Source of the DNA: Sphagnum compactum
Lineage: Eukaryota; Bryophyta; Sphagnopsida; Sphagnales
Assembly: GCA_965153455.1 (NCBI GenBank)
Contig: OZ234495.1
Location: 2,976,001-3,040,000 of the forward strand
Direction of reading: 5' to 3'
DNA: 64,000 nt
Shown piece by piece: positions 15,000-26,377 of the stretch (positions are counted from its first letter, which is position 1; every line of letters begins with the position of its first letter). The position numbers were made by a program, and so were the translations under genes. Under the pieces are notes generated by a model. The model had not been told where the DNA came from, did not search any database, and worked only from the letters and a program-made list of their open reading frames with translations.

Positions 15000-17220
15000 A
15001 TACCCACAATCACAGCCACAACAACAACACTAAACGAAGTTCTTGTAGGGGGAGGTTAGGTAGCCAAACTTTAATGCACTAAAAATAGGAATTAAAAGGG
15101 AATTTTCTCTCACAATATGCCCTTTTTTCCCTGAAAAAGTCCCCAATTTCTTAAGATTGGAAAAAAATTGAAATTAAAATTTTAAGGCACATTTTGGACT
15201 TTGTGTGTTTTAATTTGGTAGCATTTTTAAAAACTAGTGCTTTCACTATTAGACAAGGTCTAAAAACATGCTACCATTTAATGCTAAATCTCTCTTTGGA
15301 CCGTAGCCAATGACACAACAACAGAAAATTGAAAAAAATATATCATTGGTTGGAAACTGCAGCTTTCTTTTTATTGGCAAATTTCGCCAGAAAGTGAAAT
15401 TTAAAATTTCGAAAAATTCTAAGACAAAATGGTGTTGTTTTGGAGGTTTTTAATTGCCCAAAAAAGGTGAAAATTTAAAAATTGAAAAAATTGTCATGTT
15501 AGTATATTTGGTTTTAGAAGGATGATGATTAATATTTTGCCAAAATATAGGAACCTAAAGTTTTTTAATTTCCTCTAAATGAATTTTCAATAGCCAAATT
15601 TGGCTAAGTCTTCTTGTGGATGATTGCCAACCCAACAACTACCTCACAAATTTTGGAACAACAAAAGAGTTGTCAAAACTCAAAAGCAAACTCTAGTGTT
15701 ATCGAATATCAACTTTGCATTGTAGGGTATCTTGCATGTATGAACTAGTTTTGGGTGATTGTTGAATATTTTGAGATCGAAAATAAGCAAGTATATACCC
15801 AAGTTGATAATTAATAGATATCTATCCCAAATTTTAAGAATGCCCAAAATTGGTATAAACCTAGTATTGATATTTGTATAAGGATAGTATTCCCTCAAGT
15901 CATACCCAATTAGTATGTTTTTCAAATTCAATATTATATACTTAGGTTTACACCCTACACACTAATATAATAGTGGTCAAAATGGTGCAATCCCAATATT
16001 TTGTACACATTTGTTATCTTGTTTTCCTATAACTTTCTAACTTTTAACTTTCCTCTAACATTTTAAAACAAATGAAATCTTTAGTTTTTTTCATGGGCAT
16101 CTTTAGACTCCCTCTAGCTTTTCAATATAATTTGTGTCATCATTTGGACTTTAAAAAGTGTTCCAAAAATATCCCCAATAATTACATCATTTTTCAAAAG
16201 GTTGGGAATAACTTTAGTTATGAGAACAAACTCCATTAATCAAAAAGTTTATATTAAAATGTTCACCATATCAACATTGAGGTGTTGAAAAAAAACCTAA
16301 ATACATGCAAAAATGTTTCACCTTACTACACCAAAAATGTCATTCTACGATACTGGATTTATTGACTATATTAGTCATTTATGTCATTTGTAATTGATTT
16401 GAACCCATTAATAAAGTCCATGTGAATAAAAGTCAAAAAATAATGTATCTCAAAATAATATTATTATCTCCATAAAATCATCTACTTGTTAGTCTTTTTA
16501 TTAAGAGATTCCAATATTTTGTTGCTTACACTACTTTTTGTGTATATTTTACTATGCTTTCAACGTAATAGATTAAGTCATCCCACCTCTAAAGCTAGTT
16601 AGATTCACACAAGGTGTTGAAGAAAATAAATTAACCTTCCTATTGTCCCTTTCCCACAAAAGGAATGTAATAATTGAAAAAATGAGTTGGCAAGTCATGT
16701 GTCATGGAGGGGGTACATGCATTCATATACATTTTTAAGGAATAAATATATTTAATGTTTTGAAATGTGATTTCAACTTACCTATGGTGGAATAACTTGA
16801 AGTTAGTTTGACACCTTGATTTCAAAACATTAAATTATCCTCCATGATTTAAGTGCCATCATAATACTATGTCATATAAAATTTCCACCTTAAGTTTAAA
16901 TTGAATGGTTCAATATTAAATTTAAAAATTGTTTTTATAATATTTATTGATTGTTTTGCATGAAAAACGCACCCAAGTTGATATATTCTTTTAACTTAAA
17001 TAATTTAGACCCCCAACCATGAGAAAGTTAAATGGAACAAATATACCAACACAATAATATTAACATAGCAAATGAAGCAAACTGAAGATGTGCAATAATC
17101 TAACATGTTACAAAACATATGTAATAATGTTTACACCCTAGCCTACCTAACCTAACCTCACCAAACTACCTTAGTTTCACTTACTTACCCTAGCCTTCTA
17201 AGCATGCATTTAAGTTATAA
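15000..17220. other. Gene-free AT-rich stretch
   Basis: AT-rich DNA without recognisable coding or RNA features. It includes the region upstream of the CKX pseudogene, where a promoter once presumably lay; no element could be identified. Confidence 0.45.
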
Positions 17221-17227
17221 ATATAAT

Positions 17228-17291
17228 GAATTGAACCCAAAACCTTCAAAATGATAAACCAAGTGCTTACCAATGGACTACACCATCAAAG
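17228..17291 (-). mobile_element. tRNA-like sequence, probably a SINE head or tRNA pseudogene
   Basis: On the - strand the segment reads GATGGTGTAGTCCATTGGTA, AGCACTTGG, then after about 20 nt GGGTTCAATTC. This resembles the internal A box and B box of RNA polymerase III genes at tRNA-like spacing. The sequence does not fold into a clean cloverleaf with paired acceptor ends, so it is not called as a working tRNA gene. Confidence 0.45.
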
Positions 17292-17379
17292 GTGTTCAAC
17301 TTTTATCAAGTTTTTTATTTCACATGTTTATTTCATATCAATAAATACAATGATTAAACCTAGGTGACAACTACTGGCT

Positions 17380-18010
17380 AAACTCAATGATTTAAAATAA
17401 TGGCTAAACTTAATTATTGAACTCAAAAACTTAAACTAATGGCTAAACTTAGTGATTAAATCCAAAGATTTAAACTAATGACTAATGGCTAAACCTAGTG
17501 GCTAAACCTTGATTAAATTTAATGATTAAATCTAATGGTTAAACATAGTGGTTGAACCTAGTTGATAAACCTAATGGCTAAATTTCATGGCTAAACATAA
17601 TGGCTAAATTTAGTCGATAAACCTAATGGTTAAACATATTTCATGGTTAAACTTAAGTTAAACCTTGTGGCAAAATCTAATGGCTAAACATAATGATTAA
17701 ACTTTGGCTAAACACAGTGTCTCAATTTAGGTTAAATTTAATGGCTAAACATAATGGCTAAACCTAGTGGGTAACTTTAGTGGTTAAACATATTGGATAA
17801 ACCTAGGCTATTCTTAGTGGTTAAATTTAGGCTATAACTATTAGCAAAATTTAATGGTTTAATTGAGGCTAAACTTAGTGCCAAATTTAATGGCTAAACA
17901 TAATGACTAAATTTAAAATAAACTTGATGGTAAAAATTTGGCTAAAATTTGGGTAAACTTAATGGTTAAATCTAATGGTTAAACATAATGGTTATACCTA
18001 GTGGTTAAAT
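17380..18010. repeat. Degenerate short-period repeat, 'AATGGCTAAACxTAGTGG' type
   Basis: About 630 bp consist of variants of TAATGGCTAAAC and CTAGTGGTTAAAC, repeated at about 13-18 bp steps with many substitutions. No frame is conserved. Confidence 0.7.
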
Positions 18011-18013
18011 TAA

Positions 18014-18225
18014 ATAGGTAAGCGGGTGGATAGGGAAGTAAATAATATGTTAGTAGGTGGGTAAGTAAGTAGGTAGGTTAACAAAAATGAAAAATATAAG
18101 TAGGTATGTAGGTAGGTAGATAGGTAAATAAAAGGTAGGTGGGTGGGTCGGTGGGTCGGTGGGTGGGTAATAGGTAGGTAAGTAGCTAACTAAGTAAATA
18201 GGGAGAAGAATAGGTAAGAGGTAGA
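18014..18225. repeat. GGTA/GGTGG-type simple repeat
   Basis: The tract is dominated by TAGGTAGG, GTAAGTAG and GGTGGGTCGGTGGG steps. A 66-codon proline/tyrosine/leucine frame on the - strand is just a translation of this repeat. Confidence 0.8.
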
Positions 18226-18599
18226 TTAATAAAATAATAAACCATATCATATTTGACTATCATTGGCCATCTTAATTAAATATTCAACTTGATTAAAGAC
18301 CATTGGTCATTTTTATTAAAGATCATTGGCCATTTTGATTAAATGTTCAATTTGATTAAAGACCATTGGCCATTTTGAATAAGGTTATATAACTTGATTA
18401 TGTGTATCTAGTCAAATGAACCATTATAGTCAAGTTGATCAATCAACAAATACATGTGTCAAAATGTACATGTCCATTACTCAAAATGACAAGTTAGTCA
18501 ATTTGAAGCTTTTAAAAAACCATGAATTATAGTGGTGGTAGGCTTTGCAACCTAAGTTACTTAATTAAATCACTTAAATAACCAAGGTAGCCTAGGTTG

Positions 18600-18675
18600 C
18601 AAGTGTGGGGGCTTGAATTCCTCACCTCCACATTGAGGAGTCAAATCCTTAACCATTACACCACCACCCCACAAG
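18600..18675 (-). mobile_element. Second tRNA-like sequence (SINE-type)
   Basis: On the - strand it reads GTGGGGTGGTGGTGTAATGG, TTAAGGATTTGAC, then GAGGAATTCAAGCCCCCAC. This has a tRNA-like A-box region (GGTGTAATGGTTAAGG) and a degenerate B box (AATTCAAGCC), with GTGGGG and CCCCAC at the two ends able to pair. It resembles a tRNA-derived SINE head. It sits inside the CTA/TAG-rich repeat district and has no clear anticodon call. Confidence 0.5.
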
Positions 18676-18805
18676 GTGATATTTTTGGATAATATAATTG
18701 TAATGAACATGATTTTGGACCAACATATTATAATCAATTTCCATGAATTTTTATCAACATATTGCACTAAATGAACTTGAGTTTTTTTATGTGTTATTTA
18801 CATAA

Positions 18806-19545
18806 ATAGGTAGGTTATAGGTAGGTTGGCCTAGGTAGGTAGGAAATATTTATTAATAAATGCATGTACTTAGGTAACATGTAAATTATAGTCTACTAAG
18901 CTTTATAAGTACCTACTAGGATTATGTTTATACCTACTTAATAAGCTACCTATGTTTTAGATGTTATTTAAAGTTATGTGACTACCTACTAATCTATTAA
19001 TAACCTTAGCCTAAACATATTAGGTAGATAACCTAGCCTATTAGGTATGTCTAAGCTTACGCTACCTAGTTAATAAGTTAGGCTAGGTGGCCTAACCTAG
19101 GTTATCTACATACCTACCTAGTAGGCCTAGGTGGCCTAAGTAGGTTAAGGTAGCCTAAGCAACCTAAGTTAGGCAACCTACCAACTTATAGCTAAAGTGA
19201 CCTAAGTTAAACTATATACTTAATAGGCTTAAGTGGCCTAGGTTATGCTACCTACCTTGTAGGCTTAGGTGACCTACACTATGTACGTAAATACCACATA
19301 AACCTCGATAGCCTACGTTAGGCTAGCTACCTAGGAGGCCTAGGTGGTCTAGGCTACTTACCTAGTTAATAAAATAGGCTACCTACCTATTAGGCTTAAG
19401 TGGTCTATGTTATTTTGTATTTAGTCTGCCTAGGTTACGTACTTATAGTAAACCTAGGTTAGTAGGTTACCTACATGGTTAATAGGTCTACCTAGTAAAC
19501 CTAAGTCACCTAGGATACCTACCTAGAAGGCTTACACCTAGTTAT
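18806..19545. repeat. CCTA/TAGG-rich low-complexity tract
   Basis: About 740 bp consist mainly of CCTAGGT, TAGGTAGG, GGCCTAGGTGG, CTACCTA and related steps on both strands. The self-complementary CCTAGG and AGGCCT cores make it highly palindromic. No gene is visible. Confidence 0.75.
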
Positions 19546-20229
19546 GGGTGCATATAAATAGAATAACTTTTTATAAAATGTTATTGTGAATACATTATGT
19601 ACATGTCATAAAAATTTGGAATCAATCTAATGAATGAGAACTACGTATAAGGACTTTTAACCTCTCGTGACCATTGTTTTAAAATTGCATAAAAATAGCT
19701 TAAAGTGGTTTTGGCATTAAAAACACAATTTGAAAATATTTTTTAATGACATATTTTTGGATATTTTTTAATATACACCTTAACATAATAGTATTAAAAA
19801 AAATTTAAAGATTTTTAATATTTTTTTGAAAGATGTATTAAAAAGATTCCAAGAAGATTTTAAGAATAAAACAGTGGTCGAAGGGGGCACGTGCGGCTCT
19901 TAATAGAATGGTTGGACCTTTATAATCTATAAACAAAAGAAATTCGTGAAAGGCCATTTTTTTAAGGGTGGGCCCATCAATTTTTTTTAAGGAGCCCAAA
20001 CTCTAAACTACCTAGACATTTCTTAAACTACCTACTCATTTTCCTAAGCTACCTGGGAATTGAACTCCATGGTAGGTAACTTACAAGACAAGGCGATTTT
20101 TGTATTCCGTAGGTAGGAATTTCATTTACACACTAGTGGGTTTGAAAACCCATGTCCTTCCTTTTGTGGTCTTAAGGTGCCAAAAAGGGCTCTATTAATG
20201 AATCATCATCCCTAAGGTAGCTTTGCACA
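19546..20229. other. Gene-free stretch
   Basis: AT-rich, no recognisable coding. A segment near 20044-20066 (GGAATTGAACTCCATGG) contains a reverse B-box-like string, but I could find no matching A box. Confidence 0.4.
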
Positions 20230-20247
20230 TTTTAACAAACATAAGAA

Positions 20248-22690
20248 CTACTTGCAATGGAGCACGTGCATCATTGCAAATGATGTATCTAGAACCCACG
20301 AACAATTATAGGGCCTTTTCATAAGTATTTTGGTTTTGGAATTCTTGCAATTGTTTTGTAACCATTTCAAAAACATGATGATGGACAAAAATATGAATGT
20401 CATCAAGCATGTCCACATTGCATTTATGAGCATTGGGCATCAACTCATTTAGGTTCACTATAAAATGTGCCTTTCTACATGCACGCAACAAATGTGGTTG
20501 ATACAAGAGGGGTGGAATGACAAGGTTGAATACACTCAAACCAAATGTGGTCAATAAATACAAAAGAAATATTATAGTTACAAGCTACCAAAGTTATTAG
20601 AATGCCAAACAACAATTCTTCAATAGAGAGCAAAACTAAAGATATTTATTTTCTTTTCAAATTAAACAATAATTAGCACATGGGATTCTTCGATACTTTC
20701 CTGTAAAATATGGAATTGACCTCTTGCTTGCAACCATATCTTCTTTTACATCACCATACATGTTCTTGATTTCTAGTTCTTGATGTAGTTGTCTTTGATT
20801 CTCTCTCCTTAAATATGTAAAACCTTGGCAAAACTCTTCCTCAAACTTTTACAACACAATTTCAAGATCGTGCATATGTTGTCAAAGCTTACAACTAGGG
20901 AATGCATGAATCCTTGTCTTTTCGAAGTATGGGATGGGTATTTTTTTTTCATTTCCTCCATCCTCAAAGTGGCAAGTTTAGTAACTTCTTTACCACATGG
21001 ACCTAACAACCCCAAGTCCCCTCCCCCTCTTCCCATTTCCATAAGAACAGTTAAAAACTTTGGCTTGTCATCACCACCGGCATGTAACAAGGTCTTTCTA
21101 CTATGCCTTCTATTGTTTTTAAAGGCCAAAACAAAAGTACTTTCCTTCCCCCTTTTGATTCTCCCCAAAACATTCCTTTCCCCCATTTCCTTCCACCTCT
21201 AAGCAATTGGAAGTAGGTAAAATAAAAGGATGGAAAGAGGAAAGAGGCACCTCTTAAGAATGCCTTCAATTTGTTCCTATGAAGGTGAACTTGGGGAGTT
21301 TCATGTCCTTTTGAACCTCCTTTGACAAATGAATTGAGGGAGGTTGATTTAAGAACTAGATGTCACAATCCTTGCAGACCCAACTTGGATTACTATAGTT
21401 ATAATCGAGCAACCTAATTCTTATCTAAATAGGTGCTTCGGATGGAGCTCCCTTGAACCTTGGATGGAGGAGTTGCAACTTCAAAAACTTGAAGAAAGGT
21501 CTTCCAAGCTCCAAACTTACTCCCATTTATCAAAAAACGGGCACAAGAAACAAGCACCACAATATGAGAGAAAATAGACAAGGGGCCATTGTTGCTTCTC
21601 CTTATTGGAGCTTCAAATGCCCAATAAATTATTGAGAGTAGGTTCTCAAAGAGAAAATAGGCAAGGGGCCATTGTTGCTTCTCCTTATTGGAGCTTCAAA
21701 TGCCCAATAAATTGGTGAGAGTAGGTTCTCAAAGAGAGCTTTGAGGAGGGTGTGAAGGAGAATGGGAAAGGGGGTTGGGTTTGTGTTAAGGTTTTTGTAG
21801 TGAACCTTACCACTTTTTTTAGAGCCATTGGATTTAGTACAATGAAAGGTCCCTTTGAAAGATGTGTGCCATTTGTTGGTTACTCGTCACAATCCTCAAA
21901 ACCGTTAAATAAGCTTATGGAAGGAGCCAACATCTTCCTATTGTTAAATTCTAATTTTGGCCGTTGAATTTTTCCAAGCATAGGAATCTAACGATAAAGT
22001 TTTTTCTACCAATGGCCTTAAACAAAGTCTCGAAATCTCTTCCATAGCCGAGATCAACCAATTTTGTTGGATCTCTTCCAAAAAAATAGACACTTGCATC
22101 AAGTTCCTAGCATTTGATTTTGGCAAAATCCCACCCTTCTTCCCAATTCCTTGTTTCCACGGTTTGTTTCCAACTTTTTGGATTTTATCAGACAAAAAGA
22201 TGCATTGTTCAAATGAAAGGAATTATTTGGAAAAATATTCTAAACTTGCAATGTATTCTACCATCACCACTTACTCACGTAGCTCACAAAACCAAAACAT
22301 AATCCTAGTTTTGCACATACAAAACCTCACAATGCCATTTTAACACACATCTACAAAGTGACACACAAGCAGAGTGAAACCAAAAGCAACTTTGGTGGAA
22401 GTTGTAATGAGATTGCAGGGCAAAGCTAGAGGAAACTCTAATACAAAACTAATACAAAGATTGCAAGGTGGGAGACTACTATCTAACAACAAACGAGGGA
22501 GATCATATTTCTTACACCCTTTTTTAGCATGTGCATAATTTTGTTGCACCTTTTACCAACCTCAACAAAGAGCAAAACCATTTTGTTGAGCCAAATCGAT
22601 ATTTTTGACTTTTCTTCCTTCAATTTTAATATGCAACAATCACATACTAATAATGTTCTACCCATAAGTGGAACTCCACCCATATTCTCT
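20248..22690 (-). other. Unrecognised coding-like relics
   Basis: Several - strand frames here look more protein-like than the surrounding noise. 20306-20563 contains PHLLRACRKAHFIVNLNELM, DDIHIFVHHHVFEMV and TKQLQEFQNQNTYEKAL. 20809-21186 contains an Arg/Lys-rich start, FKNNRRHSRKTLLHAGGDD and a C-terminal CTILKLCCKSLRKSFAKV. 21944-22195 contains another frame of 83 codons. None begins or ends in a convincing gene structure and I do not recognise a family. They could be decayed pieces of one or more transposon ORFs. No function is proposed. Confidence 0.3.
21566..21738. repeat. 83-bp tandem duplication
   Basis: The segment from GAGAAAATAGACAAGG to GTAGGTTCTCAAA is repeated once at an offset of 83 bp (for example ACAAGG at 21578 and GCAAGG at 21661, GGTTCTCAAAGAGA at 21641 and 21724). 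The copies differ at only a few positions, so the duplication is young. Confidence 0.85.
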
Positions 22691-24429
22691 AATAGTTTTG
22701 GACCTAGTTGGCCTGTTCTCTATTGTGTAAGGCCCGACACTAATGAAAACTTTTGCTATCTCTTTTTTAATTATAAATGATTATCAATGGAGAGACATGT
22801 TTTTTTATTGAAATTCTTGTTCTTATTCTATATTGATTTTTAACATAAAATTCAAATATGATCGAAATTTTTTGGGTGGTTTTTATATACATATACATGT
22901 ACCCATGCAAACTTATATATGAAAACATATATACATCATATATATACATAAACATAGATACATACATATATATACACACATCCATGCACACAAACATATA
23001 TGTTTTTCAAAACACGTTTTCAATACATCTACAAGATATCATCTATAGGCAACGCTTGCGTGTTTGTGACGCCTTGTTTTTTTTCTTGTAGCGTATTTGC
23101 ACATGCGCTTTACAAATTATAAGAAACCCGCCAGCATTTCAAAAAAAAGAGCGATGGGCTTTACAGCATGCAAATGCCATTATCGGGCCGGCCATAGTGA
23201 ACCAGCACCCCACCAGTGCACCATGAAGGATGAATGGTAAGTGATCAATAAACAATTTTCTGTTGGGTTTCAGTTCCCTAGCTAACCATGGTGGTTAGCT
23301 CAGTTGCATTTTTTATTTTATTTTTACTATCTACCTACTAATTAACAACCCAGAAGCAGGTTGTTAGTAGGTAGTAAAAAAATAGCCCTTTCCTATATAT
23401 AAACTATAAACCATCAATATAGTTACTTAGTAGTTACTTATTTTACTACCTATCTACCTATATATGAGAGACCTATTTCCTACAGAATTGGTTACCAAGG
23501 TGGAACCAAATATTAACTCAGTTGAGGTTCATCCACAACCAGGTTCATCCACAACCGAGTAATAACGGACATCCAGTGGATGATGCACACCCGTTATTTT
23601 GGGAACAACCCAGCCCTCGGTAATTAGTAATTACCCTACACACAAAGTACCCATCCTTGGTAACTAAGAGATGAAAAAAAAAATTACCATGTAAAAGGTG
23701 TAAGGTGGTGCCATGATGATCATCCAGTGTTTTTTTTTTTTTTTTTTTCCAATTCTCCATTAAGAGTTTAGCCAAATTTGGCTATAAACAAGATATGAAA
23801 GTTAAAAAGTTCAAGCATCCTTTTCGGCTACTTGCTAGAAGCCAATCAAGGAATCTGGCAACTTTTCCACCAAAAAAAAAAATCATCTATTTTCGAAAGT
23901 TGATGACTAGAAAACTCCAAAATAAATAAATAAATAAATAAATAAAATTAGCCAACTAGCTAAATTTATCCGAAGAAAAACACTGCATGATCCTCTATAA
24001 AGTAAGGAATAAAAAATTAAACAAAAATAAATAAAATAAAATAAAGTAACTTTTAAAAACTGAAAAAACTACCGCATAAGTAAGAAACTTTTAGCCAGGT
24101 CTTAACGGGTCGCATGGAAGCCAACGACCGACCATAAGAGGCAAGAGAATCTCCAAACAGGTAAAAGTGATCGACGAATGGTTTGGAGTCATCATCCATA
24201 AAATGCACACATGATTCACTTACCAGCCACATTACAATCTCGTCCCACAAGGCTTTACGGATGAGAATCCGAAACTCTTTTCATCTGAGAGAGGACCAAA
24301 AGCCGCGCCGAAAAATACGGCGACCAGTGAGTGGGTCCCATGCGACGCGTTTTTTCCGTGACGCAAGCCCCTGTCATCAAGGACTTTCAAAAGCGCGTGA
24401 AACTCTCTTTTGCCCGTCAGTCCCGCTAA

Positions 24430-24430
<1 letters not shown>
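22691..24430. other. Gene-free stretch with microsatellites
   Basis: Contains a TATATACA/CATATATA-rich tract (about 22886-23006), a poly-T run (about 23732-23748), an AAAT run (about 23923-23946), and otherwise AT-rich DNA. Composition becomes less AT-rich from about 24240 toward the calmodulin gene. Confidence 0.5.

Positions 24431-24432
<2 letters not shown>

Positions 24433-24468
<36 letters not shown>
24433..24468 (+). repeat. (CT)18 tract in the calmodulin promoter or 5' leader
   Basis: A perfect CT dinucleotide run, followed shortly by a CGCGCGCGCG run, about 90 bp before the calmodulin start codon. CT/GA tracts of this kind are common near plant transcription starts. Whether it lies in the promoter or the leader cannot be told. 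Confidence 0.9.
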
Positions 24469-24472
<4 letters not shown>

Positions 24473-24559
24473 TTTTGTGTTCGCGCGCGCGGGGGAGTTG
24501 CGATCCACAGCGTGGCGGAGTAGAAGGGACACGAGGACAGGGACTCAAGGCCTGACAAC

Positions 24560-26377
24560 ATGGTGGAGCAGTTAACTGAGGAGCAGATTGCGGAGTTCAA
24601 AGAGGCCTTCAGTCTCTTTGATAAGGATGGTGATGGTACGTGTGTTTTTTTTCTTATTTGCTTGCTTATGACGATGCTTGCTTGCTTCATCGAAGATTTT
24701 GTTTGTGTTTTTGTCGCTGTTGTTATCGTTGTTTTTTTTTTTTTTTCCACGAAACAAGAGATAAGTCGTGGTGGAATTTCTATTGATATTTTCTTTCTTT
24801 TTTTCTTCGGTCGTTAGCATTTTGTATAGTTGGTTATTGGAAGGGAGTAGTAGTAGTAGTAGTAGTAGTGTCTGGTGGTAGAAGAAGAAGGTGGCGGGGT
24901 TTTTTCCATGTCTTTCTTTTCCTTCTATCAATTTTTTTTCTCTATTTTTCCTTTCTTTCTTTTTTTGGCCTGGAAGGAGCTTACAGAGCTTCGCTGCTGC
25001 CTGCAAGTTTTAGAGGGGTGACAGACAATTAGCAGTGAAGTTTTTTTTTTTTGGTGTTTCATTGGTACGATGATGACATATTTGCTAGAATGTACGAGTG
25101 GTTTTGAATAATGTTGTGGAATAGTATTCTCAACATAAATTAATACGGATGCTTTGAGCATGTCGGCAAGAGCAGAATAAGAGAATTGCCTGGGACAGAT
25201 TAAAGATTTCTTTTTGACGGAACGCATTTGATAAACCCTGCTTTTGTTTGGTTTGGATTGTTCTTTGGAGTGGATATGGAGTTACTGCGAAATGCGTTTT
25301 TGTATTAAGAGCTTAAGGAATGACACTGTCGTAAACAAGTAAACACCTACTCAACAAGTGTTGGAGAACTAAGTTTGCAGTTATATGTGAATGCAGCAAC
25401 TCTTAGTGGGCAAAATCTTGGACACCATAAGATGTTTTCTTGTTACACTAACAATGACCTTCAGAGTACAGTGAATCAAGTATATGTCAAGCAGTGACAT
25501 TTCAATACTTTACTTGGATCTGTCTTCATGCTCTTTTACTCACAGTAAACAAATTTTGATCTTCACATCAAGGCTGAATGACAGTCAGTTTTTTTCCTAG
25601 TTAAAAAAAACCTTTATTTTTAATCAACAGGATATGCAATTAAGTTTTGGCCTTAGTTTGGCAACAGTTCAACATTTTAAGTGGATCACAAAGACATTAA
25701 ACTTCTGAGAAAGATATATCTCCACAATATGGTCTCCAGGGATGATGGAGAAAGATTTGTGTTGACGTCCTCAGAGAAAGAGTAATGGAGAACAATCTTC
25801 ATTTCCATCTCTTTTTTTCTTTTACTTTTGTTTTGTCTTGATGCTGTGGTCTTGCTTTCTGTTGGTGCCTTCATTTTCTGGGTTAACGTGTTTCAAACAT
25901 GTTTGCAGCTATTGATGAAGGTTTTTGCAGAGTCAATGTAGACCGTCTGCAGGTTTTTTTTGGGAGGGGAAGCCTTACGGGAGTTCTGTTTTCACTTGTG
26001 CAGGAAGTATCACGACAAAGGAACTGGGCACTGTAATGCGCTCTTTGGGGCAAAACCCTACAGAAGCAGAGCTCCAGGACATGATTAATGAAGTAGATGC
26101 AGATGGAAATGGCACCATTGACTTTGCAGAATTTCTGAACCTGATGGCACGGAAAATGAAGGATACTGATTCAGAAGAGGAATTGAAAGAAGCTTTCCGT
26201 GTGTTTGATAAGGATCAAAATGGCTTCATTTCAGCAGCAGAGCTTCGGCATGTTATGACAAATCTAGGGGAGAAGCTCACAGATGACGAAGTCGATGAGA
26301 TGATACGCGAAGCGGATGTTGATGGGGATGGTCAGATTAATTATGAAGAGTTTGTGAAGATGATGATGGCCAAGTAA
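24560..26377 (+). CDS. CaM: Calmodulin
   Basis: This is the four-EF-hand calcium sensor that binds and regulates many target proteins in cytosol and nucleus. Exon 1 (24560-24635) and exon 2 (26004-26377) join to 450 nt, 149 residues, the exact canonical length. The intron of 1,368 nt splits the Gly26 codon, the usual position in plant calmodulin genes, with a GTACGT donor and TTGTGCAG acceptor. EF-hand loops are [36 protein letters not shown] and [12 protein letters not shown]; all calcium-ligand positions look functional. The C-terminus is FVKMMMAK. Residue 27 is Ser where vascular-plant calmodulins usually have Cys, and the second loop is followed by DFAEF rather than DFPEF. The start is fixed by the conserved N-terminus ([15 protein letters not shown]). 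Confidence 0.97.

Noticed and set aside
18600-18675. A functional tRNA gene
   Set aside because: The B box deviates from GGTTCRANNCC, and stems and anticodon could not be assigned with confidence.
24232-25006. Long - strand frames opposite calmodulin exon 1 and its intron
   Set aside because: They are translations of the antisense of the (CT)n tract and T-rich intron, giving Glu/Arg and Lys/Asn repeats; no family resemblance.
25925-26003. An upstream in-frame Met that would start calmodulin exon 2 as a separate gene
   Set aside because: Homology begins exactly at the acceptor at 26004, and exon 1 at 24560 supplies the missing N-terminus with matching phase.
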